A DNA stretch of 64,000 nucleotides. Source: Eleginops maclovinus. Lineage: Eukaryota > Chordata > Actinopteri > Perciformes > Eleginopidae. Positions 13,301-24,409 of this stretch are shown in pieces. The stretch covers positions 17,138,600 to 17,202,599 of the forward strand of contig NC_086370.1 of NCBI RefSeq assembly GCF_036324505.1. Reading direction: 5' to 3'. The first letter of the stretch is position 1, and every line of letters begins with the position of its first letter. The notes below the pieces were generated by a model, which was not told the DNA's origin, ran no database searches, and was given only the letters and a program-made list of their open reading frames with translations. Made by a program: the position numbers and the translations under genes.

Positions 13301-13397
13301 GAACATTTTGAATCATCAGTACCAAGAGGAGAAAGCTGTAACGCCCCAAGTGGAACCCCAGGAGGACCAGACTTCAGACCGCTGCGTCGTACAATAG
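7380..13397 (+). CDS. dhx32: DHX32, degenerate DEAH-box helicase-like protein
   Basis: Coding exons: 7380-7661, 7816-8009, 8558-8933, 9016-9252, 9823-9916, 10002-10151, 11093-11284, 11371-11511, 12050-12240, 12511-12701, 13232-13397; 737 aa (human 743). All junctions are GT..AG and phases join. The start is the ATG at 7380; the preceding GTG is not used. The protein aligns with human DHX32 throughout: [11 protein letters not shown] near the N-terminus, [18 protein letters not shown], then the DEAH-family C-terminal part (ratchet/HA2 and OB-fold-like), ending CVVQ. The helicase motifs are degraded: motif I is GSAKTGRS (Arg91 in place of the Walker lysine), motif II is DQAH at residues 185-188, and the motif VI region reads QAESRKQ instead of QRAGRAGR. 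DHX32 is a nuclear and mitochondrial DHX15-like protein of unclear function. Active helicase function is unlikely. It is tail-to-tail with edrf1. Fish have two DHX32 paralogs; I cannot say which this is. Confidence 0.95.
10804..10965 (+). repeat. Partial teleost repeat in dhx32 intron 6
   Basis: It begins 'GGTCCAGTGTGTAGGATTAA' and later has 'TTTCAATCTGCAACCT'. Both are landmarks of a high-copy percomorph repeat that starts with GGTCCAGTGTGTAGGATTTAG. The usual inverted right end is missing, so this copy is truncated. Confidence 0.55.
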
Positions 13398-14361
13398 CTG
13401 CTCCCAGGAGCTCAATATGTGGACAATTGTATGATTATTTTTTTCAGGATTCATTTCCTATTATCTTGGCCATTAATCCATCAGTTTTAAAAAATACAAT
13501 AATTGGTGTAATTATCTTGATTTTCATTGACCGATTATATTTAATCCTTTTTTTGAACAGAAAATATTTTTACTAAAAGGATAATTTGCTCATATTTTAA
13601 AATGTCAAATTTTATTAAACTCAGGCGAGGGTGAACATTTCGGTTCCCAGCCCCGCTGACATAATTAATGATTCTGTGGCTCCTTTTCACATGTTCCCTT
13701 CAGTCACTGTCCTGCAGTCACCCGCAGCCCTGAGGGGCCGGCCTGATTTATGACGTTCAGAGAGGGTTTGGGCCCACCTGCAGCTCCATGTGCTGCGGAT
13801 ACACTTCAGTAACAGCAGGGCGACTCGGTTCATTGACGCTGCATTCGGAACATAATGTTCCCTCTGCAGTGACCCGGGTGCAGGACGGACCAGCGCCAGA
13901 ACCCACAGCACTCGGTCCCACTCGAGGGTATATTATGTAACAATTTTCAGTTTCAAATGTCTGAAACGACTGGACATCTGTTACGTATTTTGCAGTTGTG
14001 TATTACGATTATCTCAAAGGATTCCAAAGATTGTTAAACCTAAAGAAGAACATCATTTTAATCAACATTACAGCCCTTTGTACTGTGTCATCAGAACTGG
14101 CAGCATCTCCTGTGCGTATGTGTCTGCTAGAAGCTGTCATTAATTGACTTTTTTCAAGTTTAAAGACAAGTTTTTATGGTTTCTTTTTAGGATTATGGTC
14201 GTTTTTAATCATATATTTTAACCAGATAAAGGATTTTGTCAGCTGACGTCTGGATCGTAATGCAGCTAAAAATGAACTCATTTTACAATAGTATTTATAA
14301 AGGACATTATTTAGCTTTTGCAATATCTGCCATATAATTTGATCCAGTGAATCTACATCCA

Positions 14362-14566
14362 CACATGATATTATTACTAAAGTGGACAAAAAAAAAACAC
14401 ATTCTTTATTGTGTTTGAGATTTTATATGAATATTTATATGGAAAAATTACTTTCTAATAGAAAACTGCAAAATGTTCATAAAAAGATGTATTAAAAAAA
14501 AGGTAGATTTGAATCCTAGAATAAGAGGAGGGTCATTTTTGTCCACTGTAGTAATGATATCTTGCG
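14362..14566. repeat. Short inverted-repeat element (MITE-like)
   Basis: 'GATATTATTACTAAAGTGG' starting at 14367 is matched in reverse complement by 'GTCCACTGTAGTAATGATATC' at 14541-14561. The arms, of about 26 nt, continue into A and T runs on their inner sides. The interior of about 150 bp is AT-rich and non-coding. It looks like a small non-autonomous DNA element or an accidental foldback. Its family is not identified. Confidence 0.5.
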
Positions 14567-15118
14567 TGGCGTAACAGTTACTGCGTCATTTGACATTAAA
14601 CATTTTAATAAAATCTCCTGAACTGTATTCTTACTTTTCCAGCATACACATTTTTAAAATAAATTAACTTAGGTGTCGTTAAGTGTGTTAGATCATAATG
14701 TATATATAGAATCCAAACACATAATTAACTAACCTAAAATTAAATCAACTGTGTTACAATATCCCGACGGGTGCCAACGTTGTGTGATGAGCAAAATCAT
14801 GACGGTGACATCCAAACACAACCTTTTTTTAAAAACCTTTAATGTTCACGTCACAGCCAACCATGCTGATATAAACATTGCATTGAATGTTGCCAAGCTA
14901 TTGCACACTGTTATTTGAGAAAACAGATTTAGCTCATGGATCAATTGTTGGTCAGCATTCACACTTCAACGTATTTTATTCACAGCTCTTTTGGTATTAC
15001 TGAATATGAAAATGACTAGTTATGTTTGTAAGCATGTGCTAAATGGAATCTCTCTCTTTAGACCCTGTGTGTGGAAGTGGTACGTGATTGAACCACCTTT
15101 TAAATCATACGGTATGTT

Positions 15119-15124
15119 TTTATT
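15119..15124 (-). terminator. edrf1: Polyadenylation signal, edrf1
   Basis: TTTATT on the plus strand is AATAAA on the edrf1 strand, about 355 nt past the stop codon. It is the best candidate I see, but the cleavage site is not proven. Confidence 0.45.
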
Positions 15125-15477
15125 TATATAAAAATGAGGCAATCCAGATAAAATGTGGTTCAGTCAACAACAAATCCTACACAGAGGAGCTTTACACGCA
15201 AGCCGTAAATGCTTAAGCAATAAGAAAATTAAATAATATCCTTCTAATTTACAACTCTTTTCACAAAAATGTACAATTCTAAACCTTTGAAGCAAATGTT
15301 ATAAAAAGATGAGGTGTTTTTTTTAAAGGCGCAGGAGGTGAATTAGCTTTCAGACTGATATTCAGAGTAGGACGGTGCTGCCTGAGCGTGTGTATAAATC
15401 GTCTCTCCTGACACTGAGTGGGGATTAAAGAAGAGTTAAGGTCTTGAGTGTCCTTTGCGCTATGGTTTCTGTCTCTA

Positions 15478-18400
15478 TCATGAATGTGTTCCCGCATCTC
15501 CACTTCCTGTTTGTGACGTCAGCTGCTGCAGGAGTTCTATGTGGAGCGCGATGCGGCTCAGGAGAGGAACGTTTTTCTCAGCCCGCAGCAGCTTGGAGTA
15601 CACATTCTTAAAGGTTTTCAACAGCTCCTCATCCTTGTTGCTGTAGTAAAAACAAATAAGTTGCTTAGGGGTGAGCATTTGGAAAGTAAAATATACAGTA
15701 TGAGCATAGAGCATCTTAATTCATATTTGCTCACCTTGGTTTCCGTTTCATCGTCGTCATCAGTTTGATCACCTGCAGCAGGAGGAAGGAGAAACTCGGC
15801 TCAAACACGCCGATCAGCTTCATCACTTCCTGTAGGTTCAGTCCTGAGGAGGAGCCCCCGGCCCTGTCAGGAGAATCTGCTGACTCAGCAGTGTCCGGTT
15901 CACTCAACTACAGCACAAGAAGTAAAATCAGACTTAGTATGCAGTGTGTAATCGAGAAATGGAAGGATGCATGAGACAGTGTTTCAAACTGCTGCTCTGA
16001 ATCGTACCTCTCCCTGCTCCTCCTGCAGCTCCTTATGAATCATCAGGAAGGCAAAGCGAGTTTCTGTCATGATCTCTATTGCTCCAGTCAGGCTCTTCAG
16101 CTTAGCCGCGCTGCTGCTCTGACCTGAGGAAAACACACAGTTAAACTCAAGGGAACACAGATGGCACACCCCGCACTTCTGAGAACAGTCGCTGTCTCTC
16201 ACCTGCCATGGTGAACTCAGCGAAGGCCACCCTCTCCAGCAGCGTGCGCAGCAGCTCGCAGGGAGCGTCTTTCAGGTTGAGGAACAAACACACCGCCTTA
16301 CTGTAGTGCAGCTCTGCCAGGCTGCGATGCTGCTTCCTCAAGTGTTCATCCCCCACCTGTCACACAATGAGAGCCAGACACACACACACAACCTTCAGTG
16401 AGGATTGTTCTGCTGGAAGTGTGAAACACAGACATCCCATCATAAGGGATCACGTTTATTCAGAGCACAGTCCTTTTTTCTTAACATGAAATGGCACTTT
16501 TTGGCAAAAGCAATACGTTTTCAACTCAGACATGGATATTCAGTCCAAAAGACAAAAGTATTTGATTATTATAGCATGCCTGAACATGGTTTCTGACCTG
16601 GTTGCGGAAGCAGCTGTGGTACATGGAGGCCAGGCGGTGGTGGATGGTTGCAGCTCTGTACTGGTACAGCGGCTGACGGGCCGACTCGGTCTGCAGGTCG
16701 CTGTACTTCAGGGACTTCATCATCGCATCCGTCACCTCTCGCTCAATCTGGGAAAAAACACACACCAGGTTAGATGATTTGAAGTTTAATGTCAAGGAGT
16801 TCCTGGTGCGAAAACAATTAACACTATTTTGAGGATATAAAGGTTGTCAAATGCCAGATTATGAACAATGTGTGTGTGTTTTTCAGAATATCTGTGAAAC
16901 AAGCCCACCTGCTCCTGGGCCTTCCTGGACAGTGGGGCGTAGTCCTGCAGGAGAGTAGCCAGAGTGAAGTAGGTAGTGGAGAGCTCCCAGTTCACACTGT
17001 CCCACACGGCCGGGTGGTTCTCCCTTCTCGCCAGCGACTTCATAGCCCGCAGGTAGTAGTCTATAGCCTTGGGGGGGAATAGATTAGAAACTATGAAACA
17101 AGAGCATGATAGGGAGGGATTAAGATGTAGAACGATAGATATTGTTGCAAAAGAAAAAAGAATCTTGTCACAGAAAGGTTTTGATGTGGCACCTTGTTGT
17201 AGTAGAGCGCCTCTTCAGGGGAGAACTCCCCTCGGCTCTGGTCGGCGGACAGGGCACAATGAGCCTGAGCACAGATCCTCATCAGCCTGCCGGTGTTACA
17301 CAGCAGCAGGGCGGAGTTAGTGCTGTCCTCAATGGCTTCAAAGTCCTTCATGCCTTTCTCAAAGTAGGAAAAACTCTTCTTCCACATCTCCTGCTCTGCT
17401 CCGGACACAGACTTCTTCACTGGAAGGGGAGGAGGGAGAAGAACAGTTAGAACAATCTTTTTATTATACTATAATATTCTGTTAATCCAGCCTACCTTCT
17501 TTCTCCGTCTGCATGGCTGCGGCCTGGTTCATGAAGTACACTCCCATCTCGTTGCGGATGTTTCCGAGCCTTTTGAGCACCTGAGCCAGCTGATCTGAGT
17601 CCTGATCTTTCAAAGCCTCAGAGGCGAGCAGCTCATACGCCGCTTCATAGCACTTACTGCTCACAAACAGCTGGTACTCCGGGTCCATGGCCAGGTCGGT
17701 TGCCATGTTGAAGGCTAGTGGGTAGAGAGGAAGGTCAGTTCAAAGTGAAATGGGCAATAATGGAACAGAACAACTTAAAAAGACAAGATATGACAGGACA
17801 TTATGGGTTAAAACATGTGTTAAAAAAGAAATCAGTGAAGCCATGCAGCCATGTAGCCACAGAGTGCTTTAAGGACTGACCCTGGCAGCTGCTCTCCCTC
17901 TGCAGGCTGTGCAGGATCTCCTGGTCCTCTTTGGTCTGGTAGCTGTACTCCTCCAGGTACGCTGCTCTGTTGTTGCCATTCTGAGCCAACATCAGCTGGA
18001 TGTCCCCGCACAGACACAGGCCCTGGCTGTGGAACTGCAGCACCTGTGGGTTCAGTGTTCCGCTCACTGAACCATACGCATCTAAAAGGAGGGATAGAAG
18101 AAGGATTGGAGAGTGGAATAAATGTTAAGAGATGACACAGCTATAACGGATAGCTTTTAATGCAACATTTGTTAAAATCAACTTACCGTAACACTGCAGG
18201 GAGAGCTTGATGTAGCGCAAGGCTCGCCCGTACTTCAGCAGTTTAGTGGCTGCATCCGACAGGACGTAGTACGCCTTGGAGGCTTTGAGGAAGAGCTGCA
18301 GCTTCATGCGGTGCTGCCACGAGCCCGGGATCATCCCTGAGCGTGTCGGGAGCTTCTGGTCCGCCTGCCATGCCCTCGCTGGTGAGACATCATGTAGAGC

Positions 18401-21400
18401 AGGAGGAAGAAACAACATGGGTGAGGGAGGAGGAATGTCCTGCTAATGCTGGCATATCTTTGCAATATGGAGTGTAGACTGACCTCTTTCAAGAAGAAGA
18501 GAGATGCCTTGCTCAGCAGCGCAGGCTCCGATTGCATTTCTGTCCTCGTATTTAAGAGGAATGGGCGTGTTGGGGTCTGCAGCGGGGAGATCGCTCTCCT
18601 TCTTGATGGTGCCATCCACCGCCTTCAACCCCTGTGTATGTCAATATAGTGATTATAGACACAGTGTGTGACATACTTCCCGGGACATCACTTTATTGTA
18701 TGTCCATCAAAAGTGAATGTGCAGAGACTCACCTTTAGCACGCAGCTGAGGACGTGTCTGCATTTCTCCTCCTTGTCTTGAGAAACAGGGAAAACACCGC
18801 TGGGCTGAAGGGGGCAAAAATAAAAGATTATCCTCTGGTGTTTACATTCAACATATTAATCTGTATATTCCACACTGTCCCCTCACTCGGATCTGGTGAG
18901 TGGATTTGTATTTCTCCGGGACGGACAGCTCCACCACGGAGCGAATCACAGCCACGGCTTTACTGTCGTCCTGCGGGCTGCAGCAGGAGCTGTAGGAGAC
19001 GTTCTCGTCACTGTCCTCCGTCAGCTCCTCCTCTTCCTCTCTGTCTTCGTCGCTGTAGCTGTCCTCTGAGCCACCGGCCCGGAGCGACTCCTCTCCATCT
19101 TCTTCAGGAGGCTCGTCGAGCTGGAACAACTCTGACAGCATGTAGTGAGCCGAGGCGATGATCTGAACCGACCGGAAGAGGGAGAAGATCAGGACTGGAG
19201 ATCAATCAAATCTACGCTATGGCACTTTTTTTTACTTTACCATGGTCAAAACATAGATTCAAAATACTGCTCTTATTTAATTAAGGAAGCATGACAACTA
19301 ATCTGGTATTAAAACAGTTTCCGAGTGAGTTTTCGACCCATCTATCACTTTTTTCAGGGCATCTCATCCTGTAAATGATGACTTTTGTTCTATTTTAACT
19401 TTGATATGCAGGTGGAGCATTTTCTTTTTAAATCCAGACCTACCTGTGGGTGCCTCTCCTCATCCAGCAGCTTGACGCAGTTAAGAAGCAGAGTTCTTAT
19501 TGTGCCGTAGTGCTTTCTGTTTTGACTCGCCTTCAGCATCATGTTACTGGCAACTCTACAAAACAAAACAGAAAAGAGACATTCATTACAATCAGTTCAT
19601 TCATTTTGATTAAAGCATAACTCACTTCATCACAAACCTAACCTGACACAGAAAGACGATCTGATCCTGAGACTCACCGGTATAACAGCACAGCCACAGG
19701 AAGAGTGAACGGATTCTGACATTTCTCTTCTTCCGCCTCCTCACACAGAGTAGTTAGATCATAAAGCTTCACGATGTCACTCCCACTAGCTGCGGATTCA
19801 AGAAATTACATTAGAAAACATCAAGTTAGACAAGCGCACAGTTCAAGTACAGAGTTAATCCCAAATCTTCCTGTTCCCACCTTTGAACAGCCAGTAGGTG
19901 TGACCCTCTTTGGTGCAGTTGGACTTGAGGAAGGAGAGGATGTTTTGGGCGATGTCTTTCACCACCCTTGTGGAGAAGGTCGAGTTCTCCAGATGAGGGA
20001 TGTCCTCGGTTTTTATCATCTCGTATTTCTGCAAAAAAAAGTTGACTTTTATTACCACTTATTTAGATTAGATTCATTTGTATTGTCATTGCACATCATA
20101 CAACAAATTGCATCCAACCAGAGAGTACAAAGACTAGATAAAGAGTGGATGAGGTTGCAGTATTGATTACATTTTTCAATTAAGAGCAAAAATAAATAGT
20201 GATTTTTCAAAGAACTGTACTGCTACGATCAAACACATATTCATACTTAATAATAATAAAACTGGATTTTTTTACCTGTACAATGCCATTGACGTGAAAG
20301 CACATGACAAGCTCGGGGACATTACACATCAGATTGTCGAGCCAGTAGTCGATACCTGTCAGGATGTTGATCGGTTTATTGTTGTCCCTGAGAAACAGAG
20401 AGAAAGTGAAAGGTTAGATGTTAGATTATGTAGAGGAACCAACCAGTCTGCTTCTGATGAGGTTACAGCATTCAAAATGAACTTTTCCTTGTAAAAGGTC
20501 AGAAAACTAAATGTATAACAATTAGCAATCTGTGTTATCCCGCTGACTGAGGCTTCTAACACAGGACCCCAACAGAAGACAACAGACAATACAATTAAAT
20601 TGAAGGATTACGTTTCATCCTAATGTGAGCAAACCAACCTGAGTCTCAGACTGACGGCGGGATAGCGCCCCCCTCCGAAAATAGGCATGTTGGACCCAAC
20701 CAACATGTGGATATCCTCAAAAGTCCACATGATGTTTCGCACAAAGTCGTTTCTCAAACCCTGTCAAACAAGGGACAAAGGGTATGCAGAAGTTAGACTC
20801 AAGCTTCCAACATTGCAGTATTTTATACAATAATGAAGGTGGTTTTACCTGACTGTTCTCCCCCTCGTTGAAGAGCATGGCGAGGTGCTGCTCTTTGGGT
20901 GCGGACGTCACCTGGTCCAGAGCAAACATGCTGTCCATAGAAAAACTTTCCTGCACATTTAGAAATATGGTTAGTTTATGCAGTGCAAATCAACACTCCT
21001 TACAAACACATTCCAGTAGCCAATCTAATCTCAAATTCGAATACATTTAATCTCACTAAATATTGAAGGTTTTAAAAAGCACACAGGATTGATTCCCCAA
21101 GAAGAATTCACATGATTTCAAAAGTAATAAAGCCTCATTGTTTACTACTAAAAATAGTAGTGAAGCAGCTTCTGTACTTTACCTGCTTGGGAGCATCTGA
21201 CTCTTCAGTGTCAGACGCTGTGCTGGTGAAGGCGGTCGGCCATGAGGAGCTGAACTCCTCCGCCTCGTTCTCCTTCTCCTCTCGGTCCGGGTTGTCTGGT
21301 ACAGGCTCTGCAGCCCCATCCCCGTTTATACTGGAGGAAACGCATCACATGTTATCAGATAGGACTGAGAAAGATGAATGAAAAAGAAATGCAACCTGAC

Positions 21401-23179
21401 TCCCATGATATATTCTAGATATAAAGCAAAGCACCCACCTGTAGTAGAGGAACTTTGACAGGATTGCTTTCTGATACCAGTGCTCTTTACTCTTCTTCTT
21501 CCTCTGCCACTTCTGATCTATTAGCCGCTGGTAAAACTCTTTCAGCCACGTCCAATCACCTGTCTGTAACCCAAACATAAGAGAGAAAATCCAATCAATT
21601 ATACCACATATTTGAAAGATACAGTCATAAGTATTGTCATAACTATTTTAAAAGTATTTAACAAGTCCCTGCTGTACCTGAGAGGATCGCATAAAGAGCT
21701 CTTGAATGTCCAGGTCGTCCAAAAGCAACGTCCTCCCCACGCGGTGAACGGCCATGCTGACGTGAGACTTGCTGTAGGGAATTTTCAAAAGCTTCTTGAT
21801 GTTCTGAAAATGAAAGAATATAATGTTGACACCCGGTGGTTGTGCATGTTTCAGAATGTAATGTAACAGCCTTGCGACAGCTCTACAAACCTCTGAGTCT
21901 GACACCACGTCGACATCGTCCCCAATGCAATCGATGAATTCATAAGCCATGCCAAAACTACGAAAGAAGAACAGAAATATGATCATTACAGAGTGGCTTG
22001 TGAATATGATAAGGGTCAGATTTTGTTAAAGATTTAACAAAAACGTAACAACATTTAAACAGATCTGTCTTTGCAAAAACTGTCCAAAATATAAAATATG
22101 TTTTAACTATAACCCTCAATCTACAACAACAACAACCATACTGATACTGCATGGTATTACTGATAAAAATGAAGGAGGTAGAAACACAACATTTTAGAAC
22201 ATTTACAGCCTACATAAATCCCACTGATCCAATTCTTTGGGCAAGGCACTTCCTAAATAAAGCAAAGAATCTACAGAGGCCAGCACAGTTTCAAACTAGA
22301 ACATTCAAGAGCAATGGTAGTATAACATTTCAAATGATATATACCTGGAAAAAGGCTTGCTCTTGCTGCTGGAGCCCAGTATAGTGGTCCCCGCGCTGCC
22401 CAGCTGGGGGTTTTCTCTGAGCCAGTTGGCAGGAGGCAGCTTCAGGTCCGTCTGTTCCTGCAGCAGGGCATAACTGGTGGGAGGAGGAGCGGCACAGTAC
22501 TTCACCACAGCTCGGCTCTTTATCTCACTGCTGCCTGCACACACTGCGGAGTCCTGCAGGAAAACAAAGCAAACATCATATTCAGAGGTGGAGGACGTAC
22601 TCAGATCTTGTACTTAAGTAAAAGTACCAGAGTGTAGTTTAACTCAATTTACGCAACAAAAGTTTAAAAGTATTGGCACAAGAATATGCTAAAAGTAAGT
22701 AGTTATTGATGCATTTAAGTGTCATCAAAGCTGGTAAAGAGGCAGCTAGTTTCAATAACGTTGTATGCAGCAGGTTAGCTTCTGAATTTCCTTCAGGTGT
22801 AACTAAAGTCTTATTTAAGTGTTGATTATATTTCACATTATTAAACGAAATCTACAAAGTAACTAAAGGTATTAAATAGACGCAGTGGAGCCAAAAGCAC
22901 ACGATTTACCTCTGAATTGTGGTGGAGTAGAAGTACAAAGTAGCAAAACATTGAAATACAGTACTTAACTGAATCTACTTAGTTACTTTACAACGCTGAT
23001 CAAGTCTTTAGAATTGGAGTGGATTTCCGAGTCAGATCCTTATTTCATGCATCTTTGTAGTTACTTTCGACTCGAAGGTTACTTACATGTCTGCTGCTCT
23101 CTCCTGTGCATATAGGGCCACTGATCTCTTCCTTTGCATTGTCCAGGGGGGTCTCTTTGTCCCCAGCTGATGCACTCAT
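15478..23179 (-). CDS. edrf1: EDRF1, erythroid differentiation regulatory factor 1
   Basis: Minus-strand coding exons, high to low: 23087-23179, 22345-22553, 21891-21957, 21678-21803, 21439-21563, 21183-21330, 20849-20950, 20639-20760, 20276-20387, 19881-20028, 19678-19789, 19444-19555, 18887-19162, 18733-18804, 18484-18631, 18187-18378, 17881-18081, 17496-17714, 17193-17419, 16909-17067, 16598-16747, 16203-16356, 16008-16123, 15735-15907, 15478-15640; 1241 aa (human 1238). All junctions are GT..AG and in phase. Near-identical blocks to human include LKLPPANWLRE, NIKKLLKIPYSKSHVSMAVH, DWTWLKEFYQRLIDQKWQRK and FLKSNCTKEGHTYWLFK. An acidic region at about residues 505-546 is followed by a long helical, TPR-like C-terminal half. 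In mammals EDRF1 supports erythroid gene expression through GATA1 activity and globin genes. The start is the only ATG in the first exon; the N-terminal 31 residues are poorly conserved. It is head-to-head with the ATG16-like gene. Confidence 0.96.
20061..20125 (+). repeat. Retroposon 3'-tail fragment in edrf1 intron
   Basis: 'GATTCATTTGTATTGTCATT' followed by GCACATCATACAACAAATTGCAT resembles the common teleost LINE tail of the type TTTATTGTCATTGCAC...AACGAAATTGCA. A short relic between edrf1 coding exons 9 and 10. Confidence 0.45.
22583..22999 (+). mobile_element. Non-autonomous teleost MITE in edrf1 intron 1
   Basis: It starts CAGAGGTGGAGGACGTACTC and soon has TACTTAAGTAAAAGTACCAG. It later has a GTAACTAAAGGTATTAAATAG block, 'GTGGAGTAGAAGTACAAAGT' at 22922-22941, and ends CTTAGTTACTTTACAACGCTG. 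This is the well-known percomorph element with imperfect CAGNGGTGG/CCACNNCTG termini. The flanks (ATCATATT and ATCAAGTC) are only a weak match for an 8-bp target duplication, so the copy is old. Confidence 0.7.
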
Positions 23180-24409
23180 ACTGGACACACAGTTCACCCC
23201 AGCACACACTGGAAATCTGCTTTAAAAATTAGAAAGACCTATCCATGGGTAGGCAACTCATGACAATCTACGCATTAGCTAAATAGCCAGATCAAATGTC
23301 TCAATAAAGTTGTATCTAGTTTGCTAGCTTGGCAGGTTAGCTGCAGGAACTAACAGCGCTGACTCGTGAAAATGTACAGAATAAAAGCTAAATGATCCTC
23401 ACGCGAGAGGCTGTTGTTTCTTTGTTAATCTTAATGTAATAAACCCTGCCTTAACTAGTGAAATAAGCCTGAAGCTTCTCCTCTTTCCTGCCGGTCAGTC
23501 TGTCTGTTGTTGTCAGAGCACACGTTAATGCGTCCAGCAACAACTTCCGGTTTTACGATGAGACAAACTGCAAAACTCCGTTTATTTATAATTTGGACTA
23601 TAAGAATTACTGTGTATTTTAATTGGAACATTTTATGAGGTCAAAAAGTAGATTATATCCTTATTTTATGGAAAATATTTCTATAAATTCGACATGTTGA
23701 AAATAAATTTAACCGGAAGTGATTACTGAGCGTCTTTCTAGAAAAGTTGAGTACATTCTGTTGTATTTTATTCTGAAAATCTTCTAAAAGGCATGTGTTT
23801 CTCAGCGCTACCGTGGTTAGTATGTTATGTCTTTTATCCAGGTGGTATTAAACACTATTGTATTGTGCCATTTAAACTTTAAGGTTTGGTAAATTATTAT
23901 TTATTATATTATTTTATTTTATTTTGGAAAAAGTAAATAATGTATATATTTGTGTTTGCATTATTGTTATATAGTAATACACATAATAATAAGTATATAC
24001 ATTTTTATAGGTTAATGCAAAAAGTAAAATATTAAACGTACTAATAATATTCATGGCCCTTTCAATGTTATTTTATCTGAAAATATATACAAAAATAGCC
24101 TACCCCTGTTATAGTATATTTTGTTGCACAGGCACACATAAGATTACGATAACGATTTTAATGAAATGTATTATAATATATATGCCGCAGACAGGGTCCT
24201 TGCAGGTCACAGGTTACAGCCAGGGGGTTGGAAGCAGCTGACTGAACAGGGAGGAGCAGTCGCTTTTTTTTTCCGGGATTTCATTCCTGTGTTTTCCGCT
24301 ACGTTTTAACCCAAATATCGTCTTTAACCAAAATAAAGTGGCATCGAAAAACGTATTAAAACCGTAGCTGCAGCTTATTTTGGCGACTGTCAAATTAGTT
24401 TCAACCACA
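23180..24409. promoter_or_regulatory. Shared upstream region of edrf1 (-) and the ATG16-like gene (+)
   Basis: This 1.23-kb head-to-head interval has two ETS-type sites, ACTTCCGG at 23543-23550 and CCGGAAGT at 23713-23720, of the kind found in housekeeping TATA-less promoters. The rest is AT-rich, especially 23,880-24,180. The edrf1 5' UTR probably lies between 23180 and about 23540. The ATG16-like start is probably near 24,240-24,400. Start sites are inferred. Confidence 0.5.

Larger units (their letters stand above)
13398..15477. other. dhx32-edrf1 tail-to-tail interval with both 3' UTRs
   Basis: Mostly AT-rich. Possible dhx32 poly(A) signals are ATTAAA at 13614 and AATAAA at 14608. A GC-rich block sits at 13630-13910 and an inverted-repeat element at 14362-14566. 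No gene recognised. UROS, BCCIP and MMP21, which separate DHX32 and EDRF1 in human, are absent. Confidence 0.6.

Noticed and set aside
15767..15772. GTGATC after CTGCAG as donor in the penultimate edrf1 exon
   Set aside because: Reading through gives VIKLMTTMKRKP, which matches human SIKLLSSTKKK, and a better donor follows at 15734.
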